The notes under the pieces are model-generated. The model ran no database searches, was not told the DNA's origin, and was given only the letters and a program-made list of their open reading frames with translations. From the NCBI RefSeq assembly GCF_900186865.1, contig NZ_LT906480.1, positions 2,002,001 through 2,066,000 on the forward strand: a DNA stretch of 64,000 nucleotides, written 5' to 3'. The translations under genes were made by a program, and so were the position numbers. Shown here in pieces: positions 9,015 to 18,625 of this stretch. The DNA is from Stenotrophomonas maltophilia (lineage in GTDB: Bacteria > Pseudomonadota > Gammaproteobacteria > Xanthomonadales > Xanthomonadaceae). Numbering within the stretch: position 1 is the first letter of the stretch; each line of letters opens with the position of its first letter.

Positions 9015-10805
9015 ATGTCCGCTTACAAGATCACCGAACACAAGTACGACATGGTCGTGGTCGGCGCCGGCGGTGCCGGCCTGCGCGCCACGTTCGGCCT
9101 GGCCGCCAAGGGCCTGCAGACCGTGTGCCTGACCAAGGTCTTCCCGACCCGTTCGCATACCGTTGCCGCCCAGGGCGGTATCTCGGCCGCGCTCGCCAAC
9201 ATGGGCGAGGACGACTGGCGTTACCACTTCTTCGACACCATCAAGGGTTCGGACTGGCTGGGCGACCAGGACGCCATCGAATACATGTGCCGTGAGGCCA
9301 TCCCGGCCATCATCGAGCTCGAACACTACGGCGTGCCGTTCTCGCGCACCGCCGAAGGCAAGATCTACCAGCGTCCGTTCGGTGGCATGACCACCAAGTA
9401 CGGCGAAGGCCCGGCGGCGCAGCGTACCTGCGCGGCGGCCGACCGTACCGGTCACGCGATGCTGCACACCCTGTACCAGCAGTCGCTGAAGCACGACGCG
9501 CGCTTCATGATCGAGTACTTCGCGCTCGACCTGATCTTCGACGATGAAGGCGCCTGCCGCGGCGTGCTGGCCCTGGACATGTCCGACGGCACCCTGCACC
9601 TGTTCCGCGCCCAGGGCGTGGTGCTGGCCACCGGCGGCTACGGCCGTGCCTACTTCAGCGCCACCTCGGCGCACACCTGCACCGGCGACGGTGGCGGCCT
9701 GGCCATGCGTGCCGGCATCGCCATGCAGGACATGGAGTTCGTGCAGTTCCACCCGACCGGCATCTACGGCGCCGGCTGCCTGATCACCGAGGGTGTCCGC
9801 GGTGAAGGTGGCATCCTGCGCAACAGCAGCGGCGAGCGCTTCATGGAGCGCTACGCACCGCACTACAAGGATCTGGCCTCGCGCGACGTGGTCAGCCGTT
9901 CGATGACCATCGAGATCCGCGAAGGTCGCGGCGTCGGCGAGCACAAGGACCACATCCTGCTCGACCTGACCCACCTCGGCCCGGGCGTGATCGACGAGAA
10001 GCTGCCGGGCATCGCTGAAAGCGCCCGCATCTTCGCCGACGTCGACGTGCACAAGCAGCCGATTCCGGTCATCCCGACCGTGCACTACAACATGGGCGGC
10101 ATCCCGACCAACTACCACGGCGAAGTCGTGCGCAAGGTCGGCGACAACCCCGATGCCGTGGTGCCGGGCCTGTACGCCATCGGCGAAGCGGCCTGCGTGT
10201 CGGTGCACGGCGCCAACCGCCTGGGCTCGAACTCGCTGCTGGACCTGGTGGTGTTCGGTCGTGCGGTGGCCAATCGCTGCGCCGAGACCATCAAGCCGGG
10301 CGCATCGCACAAGCCGCTGCCGGCCGATGCCTGCGACAAGGCGCTGGGCCTGCTGGACAAGCTGCGCCACGCCAACGGCGATACCCCGACCTCGGTCATC
10401 CGCGATCGCATGCAGCGCACCATGCAGGCCGACGCGGCGGTCTTCCGCACCAGCCAGACGCTGAAGGAAGGCTGCGAGAAGATGGACAAGATCTTCGACT
10501 CGTTCCAGGACGTGAAGGTCTCCGACCGTTCGCTGGTGTGGAACTCGGACCTGATCGAGACCTACGAGCTGAACAACCTGCTGCTCAACGCGGTGGCGAC
10601 GATCAACTCGGCCGAACAGCGCAAGGAAAGCCGCGGCGCGCATGCGCACGAGGACTTCCCGGACCGCGACGACGTCAACTGGCAGAAGCACACCCTGGTC
10701 AGCGTCGACGAGAAGGGCAAGTGCAGCTTCGACTACCGTCCGGTGCACATGTACACGTTGACCGACGACGTGTCCGTAGTGCCGCCGAAGCCGCGCGTGT
10801 ACTGA
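9015..10805 (+). CDS. sdhA: Succinate dehydrogenase flavoprotein subunit
   Basis: 596 residues. Rossmann motif [13 protein letters not shown] at 14-26; His48 in [10 protein letters not shown] is the expected covalent FAD attachment site. [11 protein letters not shown] and [19 protein letters not shown] are active-site and FAD segments shared by SdhA and FrdA. Gene order sdhC-D-A-B and the SdhC haem ligand point to succinate:quinone oxidoreductase working in the oxidative direction in the inner membrane. Confidence 0.97.
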   Translation: MSAYKITEHKYDMVVVGAGGAGLRATFGLAAKGLQTVCLTKVFPTRSHTVAAQGGISAALANMGEDDWRYHFFDTIKGSDWLGDQDAIEYMCREAIPAIIELEHYGVPFSRTAEGKIYQRPFGGMTTKYGEGPAAQRTCAAADRTGHAMLHTLYQQSLKHDARFMIEYFALDLIFDDEGACRGVLALDMSDGTLHLFRAQGVVLATGGYGRAYFSATSAHTCTGDGGGLAMRAGIAMQDMEFVQFHPTGIYGAGCLITEGVRGEGGILRNSSGERFMERYAPHYKDLASRDVVSRSMTIEIREGRGVGEHKDHILLDLTHLGPGVIDEKLPGIAESARIFADVDVHKQPIPVIPTVHYNMGGIPTNYHGEVVRKVGDNPDAVVPGLYAIGEAACVSVHGANRLGSNSLLDLVVFGRAVANRCAETIKPGASHKPLPADACDKALGLLDKLRHANGDTPTSVIRDRMQRTMQADAAVFRTSQTLKEGCEKMDKIFDSFQDVKVSDRSLVWNSDLIETYELNNLLLNAVATINSAEQRKESRGAHAHEDFPDRDDVNWQKHTLVSVDEKGKCSFDYRPVHMYTLTDDVSVVPPKPRVY

Positions 10806-10871
10806 TCCGACCCCGCCTACCATGCAATCCGCGCCCACGGGCGCGGGCCGCCTGAGCCAACGAGAGCAGCC

Positions 10872-11657
10872 ATGGCCGAGTTTTCACTCCCCAAGAATTC
10901 CAAGATCACGAAGGGCAAGCACTTCCCCGTCAAGAACGGCGGCAAGAACGTGCGCACCTTCAAGATCTACCGCTGGAGTCCGGACGACGACAGCAACCCG
11001 CGCACCGATACCTATGAAGTTGATCTGGACGCCTGTGGCCCGATGGTCCTGGACGCCCTGATCAAGATCAAGAACGAGATCGACCCGACCCTGACCTTCC
11101 GCCGCTCCTGCCGCGAAGGTATCTGTGGTTCGTGCGCGATGAACATCGACGGCACCAACACCCTGGCCTGCACCCGAGCCATCTCGGACTGCGGCAAGAA
11201 GGAAGTGCCGATCTACCCGCTGCCGCACATGAACGTGGTCAAGGATCTGGTTCCGGACCTGACCCACTTCTACGCGCAGTATGCGTCGATCAAGCCGTGG
11301 ATCCGCACCCAGACCCCGGCACCGCCGGACCGTGAGCGCCTGCAGTCGCCGGAAGACCGCAAGAAGCTGGACGGCCTGTACGAGTGCATCCTGTGCGCCT
11401 GCTGCTCGACCAGCTGCCCGAGCTACTGGTGGAACGGCGAGCGTTACCTGGGCCCGGCGATCCTGCTGCAGGCCTACCGCTGGATCATCGACTCGCGCGA
11501 TGAGGACACCGGTGCGCGCCTGGACGATCTGGAAGATCCGTTCAAGCTGTACCGCTGCCACACCATCATGAACTGCGCCCGGACCTGCCCGAAGGGCCTG
11601 AACCCGGCGCTGGCGATCGCCGAGATCAAGAAGCTGATGATGGAACGCCGCGCCTGA
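10872..11657 (+). CDS. sdhB: Succinate dehydrogenase iron-sulfur subunit
   Basis: 261 residues carrying electrons from SdhA flavin to quinone. The [2Fe-2S] ligands are C80, C85, C88 and C100 (CREGICGSC...LAC); the second domain holds two cysteine clusters, [19 protein letters not shown] and [17 protein letters not shown], for the [4Fe-4S] and [3Fe-4S] centres. Ends with [15 protein letters not shown] as usual. Closely follows sdhA. Confidence 0.97.
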   Translation: MAEFSLPKNSKITKGKHFPVKNGGKNVRTFKIYRWSPDDDSNPRTDTYEVDLDACGPMVLDALIKIKNEIDPTLTFRRSCREGICGSCAMNIDGTNTLACTRAISDCGKKEVPIYPLPHMNVVKDLVPDLTHFYAQYASIKPWIRTQTPAPPDRERLQSPEDRKKLDGLYECILCACCSTSCPSYWWNGERYLGPAILLQAYRWIIDSRDEDTGARLDDLEDPFKLYRCHTIMNCARTCPKGLNPALAIAEIKKLMMERRA

Positions 11658-11676
11658 TCGGCTCTGGCCGTACCCG

Positions 11677-11737
11677 GTACAGCCGCGCCACGCGTGGCTT
11701 TGCCACCCCAGTAGAGCCACGCCATGCGTGGCTTTGC
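11677..11737. repeat. Two SMAG-type stem-loops
   Basis: GTAC-led and GTAG-led units (11677-11700 and 11711-11737) each contain AGCC..CGCCA.GCGTGGCT, a compact hairpin. They lie between sdhB and sdhE, in the position where a processed operon often carries an mRNA-stabilising hairpin. Confidence 0.8.
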
Positions 11738-11752
11738 TGTATCTGGAGAAAC

Positions 11753-12004
11753 ATGATGGAAGAAGACGTTCTGCTGAAGAAGCTGCGCTGGCGCTGCCGT
11801 CGCGGCATGCGCGAGCTGGACCAGCTGTTCGGCCGTTACCTGGACCGTGAATGGAGCACTGCGCCGACCGAAGAGCGCGAGGTTTTCCTGTTCCTGCTCG
11901 ACTGCGAGGACGATAAGTTGTGGCGCTGGTTCATGGGCTATGAGGCCTGCCCGCATGCGCACGCGATCCCCCTCATGCAGAAGATCCTCGCCCTCAAGCC
12001 TTGA
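11753..12004 (+). CDS. sdhE: FAD assembly factor SdhE
   Basis: 83-residue small acidic protein of the SdhE/YgfY/SDHAF2 family that promotes covalent flavinylation of SdhA. It shows the RRGMRELD segment, in which the conserved RGxxE glycine-glutamate pair contacts SdhA, and [20 protein letters not shown]. Co-located with sdhCDAB and the SDHAF4 homologue, so at least two assembly factors for complex II sit in one cluster. The stop is embedded just before the next frame. Confidence 0.93.
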   Translation: MMEEDVLLKKLRWRCRRGMRELDQLFGRYLDREWSTAPTEEREVFLFLLDCEDDKLWRWFMGYEACPHAHAIPLMQKILALKP

Positions 12005-12404
12005 GTGGCGCCCCTCGCGGCTGCAGGCCGCCGCCCAGTTGGCGGTGCTGCTGGCTGCGCCCTGGCTGCTGCGCGCATCGGATCTGCCTTCACGGTTGCT
12101 GATGCCCGCGGTGGTGCTGGCCTGGGTCATCGGGTTGGCTGAACTGGCCTGGTGCCAGCGCAGGCCACGCGTGCAGGTGCTTCTGCCGGTACCACCCGAG
12201 CCGCTGCAGGTGGCCGGGCAGGACGCCGATGCACCACAACTGATCGTGCGTGGCCCATGGCTGTTGTTGCTCTGGCGTGAGGATAGGCGCCGCCGGCGCC
12301 TGCTGTTCTGGCCGGATGTGCTCGATTCCGGGCAGCGACGTGAACTGCGACTGGCCGTGGCCGCACGCGGCGTTTCCCGTAGGCCCCGGTCGATGGCACC
12401 ATAA
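11955..12404 (+). CDS. YgfX-like membrane protein
   Basis: The recognisable part begins at [20 protein letters not shown], a YgfX (CptA) style N-terminus with two predicted membrane spans (roughly 30-45 and 52-72), followed by a cytoplasmic beta-rich half containing [22 protein letters not shown]. In enterobacteria ygfX follows sdhE (ygfY), and the same order is kept here. The start is uncertain: no ATG or GTG lies next to the conserved segment, so I give ATG 11955, inside sdhE; a shorter product from a rarer start codon is possible. Whether it acts as a cell-division toxin, as claimed for E. coli, cannot be told from sequence. Confidence 0.65.
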   Translation: MRTRSPSCRRSSPSSLEWRPSRLQAAAQLAVLLAAPWLLRASDLPSRLLMPAVVLAWVIGLAELAWCQRRPRVQVLLPVPPEPLQVAGQDADAPQLIVRGPWLLLLWREDRRRRRLLFWPDVLDSGQRRELRLAVAARGVSRRPRSMAP

Positions 12405-12427
12405 GCTGAATTGACCGGCGTGCCTGC

Positions 12428-13661
12428 ATGTTCAAACCCATTCCCGTGGCCATTGGCCTGCGCTACCTGCGCGCCAAGCGCCGCAACGGCTTCATCTCCT
12501 TCATCTCGATGGCATCGATCCTGGGCATCGCGCTCGGCGTTACGGTGCTGATCACCACGCTGGCGGTGATGAGCGGTTTCCAGAAGGAAATCCGCAGCCG
12601 CCTGCTGCAGATGACCGCCCACACCACCATCAGCCGTGACGGCGAGCCGATGCCGGACTGGATGCGCGTGGTCGATGTGGCCCGCAAGGATCCGCGCGTG
12701 GCCGGTGCCGCGCCGTACATCGAGATCCAGTCGATGATCAGCGGCCCGCGCGTGCAGGGTGCGATCATCCAGGGCATCGATCCGGCGCTGGAGCCGAAAG
12801 TCTCGGTGATCGACAGGAAGGTCACCAAGGGCAGCTATGACAGCCTCACGCCGGGCAGCTTCAACCTGCTGCTGGGCAAGGAGCTGGCGATCTGGCTCGG
12901 CGTGGACGTGGGTGATCAGGTACTGGTGACGTTCGCCGAAGTGCAGGGCACGCCTGCCGGCGCGGTGCCACGAATGAAACGCTTCACCGTAAGCGGCACC
13001 TTCGAGGCCGGCTACAACGAGGTCGACCGCGGCGTCGGCTTCGCCAACATGAAGGATCTGGAGCGCGTGCTGCGCAGCGATGGTGCCACCGGCGTGCGGC
13101 TGAAACTGCACGACATGGACCGCTCGCTGGAAGTGGGTGTGGACCTGGCGCAGAACCTTGGTGGCGCGTACCGCGTGAGTGACTGGACCCAGCAGAACGC
13201 CAACCTCTACCACTCGCTGCGCATGGAGAAGGTGGTGATGGGCATCCTGCTGTCGCTGATCATCGCCATGGGCGCCTTCAACCTTGTTTCGTCGCAGGTG
13301 ATGCTGGTCACCGACAAGCAGGCCGACATCGCCATCCTGCGCACCCTTGGCCTGACCCCGGGCGGGGTGATGCAGGTGTTCATGGTGCAGGGTTCGCTGA
13401 TCGGCATCTTCGGCACGCTGGCCGGCCTGATCGGCGGCATTACCCTGACCCTCAACCTGGAGCGCATCCTCGGCGCCATCGAGAGCGTGTTCAACGTCAA
13501 GCTGCTGCCGGAGGATGTGTACTACATCACCGGCCTGCCGACCGACATGCAGACCGGCGACGTGGTGGCGATCACCGTGGTCGCGCTGCTGATGAGCTTC
13601 TTGGCCACCCTGTATCCCGCCTGGCGGGCAGCACGCACCCAGCCGGCGGAGGCCCTGCGTT

Positions 13662-13669
<8 letters not shown>
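12428..13669 (+). CDS. lolC: Lipoprotein-releasing ABC transporter permease (LolC/LolE/LolF type)
   Basis: 413 residues. Predicted N-terminal membrane span (about 23-47), a large periplasmic domain, then three spans near the C-terminus (about 270-400), the layout of Lol permeases that extract lipoproteins from the inner membrane for LolA. The start [22 protein letters not shown] is the family signature. Only this permease and LolD are present; no second permease gene follows lolD. This matches the two-component LolDF arrangement, in which one hybrid permease (LolF) works as a homodimer. Stop overlaps lolD by eight bases. Confidence 0.9.
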
Positions 13670-14375
<706 letters not shown>

Positions 14376-14388
14376 GGCGCCGGGCCCG

Positions 14389-14516
14389 CTTTGGTGGAAG
14401 CCGACCTTGGTCGGCTGCTCCTGTAGGGCAAGCGCCAACCAAGGTTGGTGACTACCGGAATCCGGAGCCTTGGGTCTGCTTTGGTAGAGGCCGACCTTGG
14501 TCGACCGCCGACCGGC
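14389..14516. repeat. Cluster of SMAG-type stem-loops
   Basis: Three hairpins in a row: GCCGACC/GGTCGGC, GCCAACCAAGGTTGG bracketed by GTAG and CTAC, and GGCCGACCTTGGTCG. They share the four-base GTAG/CTAC borders and the ACCTTGGT or ACCAAGGT centre also seen in the array at 18401-18615. Non-coding gap between lolD and the next lipoprotein gene. Confidence 0.75.
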
Positions 14517-14596
14517 GCCTGAATGGGGCTGCCGGTCGTCGCGCCGGCACTGCCGGCCCAGGCGCATGATGGCGACAGTTCCCCGAGGAGATCGCC

Positions 14597-15046
14597 ATGA
14601 AGACCCCGATCCTGATGGCCGGACTCTGCCTGGCCTTGGCCGCCTGCGCGACCACCGGCCGGCTCAGCAGCGCCGAGAAGCTTGACCTTTACCGTGCCCA
14701 CGCCGGTGCGCCGCAGAACGACATGCAGTTCTTCGGCACCCTCAATGGCTGGACCGAACTGGGCGACAGCGCGCTGGCGGTATGGACGCGTCCCAGTGAG
14801 GCCTATCTGCTGGAATTGAGGGGGGCGTGCCAGGACCTGCCATATGCCACGGCCATCGGCCTGACCAGTCAGATGAATCGTGTTTCGGCGCGCTTCGACA
14901 AGGTGCTGGTGCGCGACCCCACGGGCGGCCCGCGCATGCCATGTTTCATCGACAAAATCCGCAAGCTGGACGTGAAGGCGCTGCGCACGTCGGAGCAGGA
15001 GCTGCGCCAGGCGCAGGTGCAGGAGCGCGAGGAAAACACGAAATAG
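14597..15046 (+). CDS. Conserved lipoprotein (DUF6491-like)
   Basis: 149 residues with a lipoprotein signal: LCLALAACATT places the lipidated cysteine at about residue 18. The mature part (FFGTLNGWTELGDSALAVWT, LRGACQDLP, RFDKVLVR, PCFIDKIRKLD) has the two-cysteine pattern of small DUF6491-type lipoproteins, with unknown function; it ends in a charged Q/E-rich tail. Isolated between SMAG repeats, with a good ribosome-binding site (GAGGAG) before ATG 14597. Family name is from memory of the pattern. Confidence 0.75.
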   Translation: MKTPILMAGLCLALAACATTGRLSSAEKLDLYRAHAGAPQNDMQFFGTLNGWTELGDSALAVWTRPSEAYLLELRGACQDLPYATAIGLTSQMNRVSARFDKVLVRDPTGGPRMPCFIDKIRKLDVKALRTSEQELRQAQVQEREENTK

Positions 15047-15050
15047 CGCG

Positions 15051-15113
15051 GTAGTGCCGGCCGCTGGCCGGCATCGCGCAGATGCCAGGTTGCCGGCCAG
15101 CGGCCGGCACTAC
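15051..15113. repeat. SMAG dimer, GTAG to CTAC
   Basis: GTAGTGCCGGCCGCTGGCCG begins at 15051 and its inverted partner ends with CTAC at 15113. Arms of about 22 bases are almost exact complements, so the element can fold as one long hairpin or as two short ones. Lies between the convergent lipoprotein and yggX genes and may act as a bidirectional terminator or barrier. Confidence 0.85.
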
Positions 15114-15120
15114 CTGTGCG

Positions 15121-15390
15121 TCAGGCTTCCGGGGTGAAGCCTGCCGGCTTTTCCGCGTCCTTCTCGAACAGGAACTTGACCAGTTCGCCTTCAAGGAACG
15201 CGCGATGTTCCGGCGTGCGCGGCGACAGGCGGTTTTCGTTGATCAGCATGGTCTGGTGCGCCAGCCATGCGGCCCAGGCCTGCTTGCCGATGTTGTTGAA
15301 GATGCGCTGGCCCAGCTCGCCGGGGTAGGGCACGAAGTCCAAACCTTCGGCATCGCGTTGTTCGTACTGGCAGAAGACGGTTCGGGGCAT
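15121..15390 (-). CDS. yggX: Probable Fe(2+)-trafficking protein YggX
   Basis: 89 residues. Family features are [18 protein letters not shown] with the single conserved cysteine at residue 7, [20 protein letters not shown], and [20 protein letters not shown]. Thought to protect iron-sulfur clusters from oxidation and to move iron. It starts five bases after the mutY stop; the mutY-yggX order is conserved in many gammaproteobacteria, and MutY itself is an Fe-S enzyme. Confidence 0.95.
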   Translation of the reverse strand: MPRTVFCQYEQRDAEGLDFVPYPGELGQRIFNNIGKQAWAAWLAHQTMLINENRLSPRTPEHRAFLEGELVKFLFEKDAEKPAGFTPEA

Positions 15391-15395
15391 GGCAC

Positions 15396-16520
15396 TCACT
15401 CGTGGTTGCGGGGTTTCTTGGTAGTTCGTTTCGGCGTCTTGATCGTGGCGCCGTCGAGCAGTTTGCGGATCGGCGCCGGCAGGCCCAGCGCGGGCAGTTC
15501 GTCGCTGGCGACCCAGCGCAGCGTGGGTTCTTCCACGCGCAGGCCGTTCACCCGGCGCGACAGTACCTGCAGATGCAGCTTGTAGTGGCTGAAGGTGTGC
15601 TGCAGTACCGGCAGCTCTTCGGCATCTTCCAGCGAGCCGTCGACATGGGCATCGAACCAGTCCTGCAGCACGCTGCCGGCGTCGGCCTGCGGCAGCGTCC
15701 ACAGCTGCGCCCAGATGCCGGTGTCCGGTCGCTTCTGCAGCAGCACGCGCTGCTGGGCGTCGCGCAGCAGCAGGGCCACTGCTTCGCGCTCGGGCAGGGT
15801 CTTGCTGGGCTTGGGCGTCGGCAGTTCGGCAGTGCGGCCTTCGCGGCGCGCCACGCACGCGTCCTGCAGTGGGCAGATCACGCAGGCGGGTCTGGCGCGG
15901 CTGCACACGGTCGCGCCCAGGTCCATCTGCGCCTGGGTGTAGTCGGCCATGCGCCCATTCGGCACCTGCGCCACGTGTGCTTCGGCCATCGCCCACAACT
16001 GCTTCTCGATGGCCGGCAGGCCCGGGAAGCCGTCGATGCCGTGGTAACGGCTGAGCACGCGCTTGACGTTGCCATCGAGGATCGCGAACGGATCGTTCCA
16101 GGCTTGGCTGAGGATCGCACCGGCGGTGCTGCGGCCGATGCCGGGCAGGGCATGCAGCGCGTCGAAGTCACGTGGCAGGTCGCCGTCGTGCAGTTCGACG
16201 CAGCGCTTGGCTGCCGCGTGCAGGTTGCGTGCGCGGGCGTAGTAGCCGAGCCCCGCCCACTGCGCCATCACCGCGTCGTTGCTGGCGGCAGCGAGGTCGG
16301 GCAGGATCGGGAAGTGCTGCAGGAACCGCTGGAAGTACGGGATGACCGTGTTCACCTGGGTCTGCTGCAGCATGATTTCCGACAACCAGACCCGATAGGG
16401 GCTGCGCGGATGCTGCCAGGGCAGATCGTGGCGACCGTGGTCGTCGAACCAGTGCAGCAGGCGGGCGACGAAGTCGTCGGTCTGCGCGGTTCCGGCGCTG
16501 GCGTGCGGCTGGCGGGGCAT
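15396..16520 (-). CDS. mutY: A/G-specific adenine glycosylase
   Basis: 374 residues. Removes adenine mispaired with 8-oxoguanine. N-terminal HhH-GPD glycosylase domain with [19 protein letters not shown] and [14 protein letters not shown]; a [4Fe-4S] loop with cysteines spaced [18 protein letters not shown]-terminal NUDIX-like domain (about 240-360) that recognises oxoG. Start ATG 16520 ([10 protein letters not shown]) is chosen because upstream sequence in this frame is a SMAG repeat. Leads the mutY-yggX pair. Confidence 0.95.
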   Translation of the reverse strand: MPRQPHASAGTAQTDDFVARLLHWFDDHGRHDLPWQHPRSPYRVWLSEIMLQQTQVNTVIPYFQRFLQHFPILPDLAAASNDAVMAQWAGLGYYARARNLHAAAKRCVELHDGDLPRDFDALHALPGIGRSTAGAILSQAWNDPFAILDGNVKRVLSRYHGIDGFPGLPAIEKQLWAMAEAHVAQVPNGRMADYTQAQMDLGATVCSRARPACVICPLQDACVARREGRTAELPTPKPSKTLPEREAVALLLRDAQQRVLLQKRPDTGIWAQLWTLPQADAGSVLQDWFDAHVDGSLEDAEELPVLQHTFSHYKLHLQVLSRRVNGLRVEEPTLRWVASDELPALGLPAPIRKLLDGATIKTPKRTTKKPRNHE

Positions 16521-16537
16521 CGGTATTCCGGAGGTGG

Positions 16538-16634
16538 GCAGCCACCCATGGGGTGGCTCTACTGTGGTGGGTGCCGCCGCGATGAACCCCGCGTGGCCCG
16601 GAGCGCAGTAGAGCCACGCCATGCGTGGCTGCAC
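16538..16634. repeat. SMAG-type stem-loops between ftsY and mutY
   Basis: A CTAC-ended hairpin (GCAGCCACCC/GGGTGGCT, 16538-16562) and a GTAG-led hairpin (GAGCCACGCCATGCGTGGCT, 16608-16634) face each other. The second matches the unit at 11711-11737 almost exactly. Confidence 0.8.
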
Positions 16635-16640
16635 GGTGTA

Positions 16641-17963
16641 TCAACCGCCCAGCGCTTCGGGCAGCAGGGCGTCGACGAAGGCTTCCGGGTCGAATACGCG
16701 CAGGTCTTCCGGGCGCTCGCCGATGCCGGCGAAGCGGATCGGAATGCCGAACTCGCGGGCCAGCGCGAACACCACGCCACCCTTGGCGGTGCCGTCCAGC
16801 TTGGTCACCACCAGGCCGGTCACGTTCACCGCGGCATTGAACTGGCGCAGCTGCGACAGCGCGTTCTGGCCGGTGGTGCCGTCGATCACCATCAGCACTT
16901 CGTGTGGTGCGGTGGGGTCGATCTTGCCGAGCACACGGCGGATCTTGCCCAGCTCGTTCATCAGGCCGGACTGGGTGTGCAGGCGGCCGGCGGTATCGGC
17001 GATCAGCACCGAGGTGCCGCGGGCCTTGCCGGCCTGCAGCGCATCGAATGCCACCGAAGCGGCATCGGCGTTCTGTCCCTGCGCGACCACGGCCACGCCG
17101 TTGCGCTCGCCCCAGGCCTGCAACTGGGCCACGGCGGCGGCACGGAAGGTATCGCCGGCGGCCAGCATCAGGCTGTGGCCTTCATCCTTGAAGCGCTTGG
17201 CCAGCTTGCCGATGGTGGTGGTCTTGCCGACGCCGTTGACGCCGACGGTCAGCACCACGAAGGGCTTGGCGTTGCGGTCGATCACCAGCGGCTTGGCCAC
17301 CGGCTGCAGGATTGCGATCAGTTCGCTGCGCAGTGCGGCCAGCAGGGCGTTGGCATCGGCGAACTCGCGCGCCTTCATGCGCTTGCGCAGGCCCTCGACC
17401 AGATCGGTGGTGGCACCCACGCCGACATCGGCGGTGATCAATGCGGTTTCCAGCTCGTCCAGCAGGTCGTCGTCGAGCTTGGGGTTGCGCGAGAACAGGC
17501 CGCCAAAGCTGCGCGCGATGACGCTGTTGCGCAGGCGTTCGCGCCAGCCGGGCTTGCCGGCAGTTGCAGGCACGGCATCGACCGAGGCGGCGGCCGGCAG
17601 GTCGTCGGTGGCCGGTACCGGTGCCGGGGAGGGCTCAGGCACCGGTGCGGGTGCCGGTTCGATGGCCGGGGTCGCGATGGGGGCGACGTCGATCTGCGCC
17701 GTCGGCGCAGGAGCTGCCGGAACCGGTGCGGCTGGGGTCGGAATCACCGGGGTGGGCTCGACAGCGACCGGAACGGCGGCTGCCGGTGGCGGCTCGACTG
17801 GTGCAGGCTCGGCCGGTACGGCTACCGGTGCCGGCTCCTTGTCCTCGACCGGCGCGGTCGACGGGAACGCCGCCGCCAGCTCTTCAGCCGAGTAGTGCTG
17901 GGTCTTGGGAGCCTCCGTTGCGGGGGCATCCTGGGGCTTCTTGCGGCGGAAAAAACTGAGCAT
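16641..17963 (-). CDS. ftsY: Signal recognition particle receptor FtsY
   Basis: 440 residues. The N-terminal third is a long alanine/proline/glutamate-rich A domain (about 10-130), with no transmembrane span. The NG domain follows: GVNGVGKTTTIGKLA P-loop, DTAGRLHTQSGLMNEL, and TKLDGTAKGGVVFALA. It docks ribosome-SRP complexes at the membrane. ATG 17963 gives MLSFFRRKK, the usual short basic amphipathic start; a TTG two codons earlier is less likely. Confidence 0.95.
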   Translation of the reverse strand: MLSFFRRKKPQDAPATEAPKTQHYSAEELAAAFPSTAPVEDKEPAPVAVPAEPAPVEPPPAAAVPVAVEPTPVIPTPAAPVPAAPAPTAQIDVAPIATPAIEPAPAPVPEPSPAPVPATDDLPAAASVDAVPATAGKPGWRERLRNSVIARSFGGLFSRNPKLDDDLLDELETALITADVGVGATTDLVEGLRKRMKAREFADANALLAALRSELIAILQPVAKPLVIDRNAKPFVVLTVGVNGVGKTTTIGKLAKRFKDEGHSLMLAAGDTFRAAAVAQLQAWGERNGVAVVAQGQNADAASVAFDALQAGKARGTSVLIADTAGRLHTQSGLMNELGKIRRVLGKIDPTAPHEVLMVIDGTTGQNALSQLRQFNAAVNVTGLVVTKLDGTAKGGVVFALAREFGIPIRFAGIGERPEDLRVFDPEAFVDALLPEALGG

Positions 17964-18092
17964 TGGCAAAAGGCGCTGAAATCAGAGGGATATGCTACCA
18001 CTCGGGCCTGTCGGGCCGATGTGGACTCAAGGTCGCGGCCCGCCGGCCGTTAACCGGTCCGGAGGGCTGCGCGGAGCGGCCCGGAGACCGCC

Positions 18093-18392
18093 ATGAACAA
18101 CGTGATGGGAATCGCCCTCAGCGGGATGCGCGCGGCCCAGCAGGGCGTGCAGGTGGCTGCGCACAACGTGGCCAACCTGGCGACTCCCGATGCCCAGCGC
18201 CTGCAGCTGCAGCGTAGTGCGGTGGAGCAGGGCGGGGTACAGGCCGCGGTGACCCCTACCGGCGCCGATGTCAGTGCACCACTGGGTGATCTGCTGGCAG
18301 CGAAAGCCGAAGTGGTGGCCTTCGCCGCCAATGCCACGGTGATCCGCCGCCAGGACCAGATGCTGGGCTCGCTGCTGGATCGGGAGGTCTGA
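18093..18392 (+). CDS. Orphan mini flagellar rod/hook-like protein
   Basis: 99 residues. GIALSGMRAAQQGVQVAAHN and VANLATPDAQR match the N-terminal coiled-coil segment of flagellar rod, hook and FlgBCFG proteins (SGM..A...L...ANNVAN); the C-terminal part (VVAFAANATVIRRQDQMLGSL) resembles their C-terminal helix (A.N..V......M). The usual central domain is missing. No flagellar genes lie nearby. It may be a small conserved protein using the rod helix pair for another purpose, or a capping relic. Function unknown. Confidence 0.65.
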   Translation: MNNVMGIALSGMRAAQQGVQVAAHNVANLATPDAQRLQLQRSAVEQGGVQAAVTPTGADVSAPLGDLLAAKAEVVAFAANATVIRRQDQMLGSLLDREV

Positions 18393-18400
18393 GCCGCCCG

Positions 18401-18615
18401 GCTTTGGTGGGTGTCAACCTTGGTTGACACGCTCGCCCCCCTGGTGGGTGCCAACCTTGGTTGGCACGCTCGATCCGCCTGGTGGGTGCCAACCTTGGTT
18501 GGCACGCTCGACTCGCCTGGTAGGTGCCAACCTTGGTTGGCACGCTTTTGGGGCGCCAACCAAGGTTGGCCTCTACCAGAGCATCGCCGGGTAGACCGGG
18601 CCATGCCCGGCGCCC
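18401..18615. repeat. Tandem SMAG array with about 38-bp period
   Basis: Four direct units, each GGTGGGTG(C/T)CAACCTTGG followed by the mirror arm ending in CACGCTCG, start at 18406, 18443, 18481 and 18519 (spacing 37, 38, 38). An inverted unit (GCCAACCAAGGTTGGC with CTAC) and a shorter GTAG hairpin (GGGCCATGCCC centre) close the array. All arms stay self-complementary while the linkers differ slightly. It fills the gap between convergent orphan gene and htpG. Not a CRISPR: the units are palindromic and there are no unique 30-base spacers. Confidence 0.9.
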
Positions 18616-18625
18616 CCCCTGTCGA

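Noticed and set aside
8940..10838. Long antisense frame opposite sdhA
   Set aside because: Shadow of a strongly conserved gene; no independent features.
18401..18615. Regularly spaced repeats as a CRISPR array
   Set aside because: Units are palindromic SMAG hairpins with near-identical linkers of only a few bases; no unique spacers and no cas genes.
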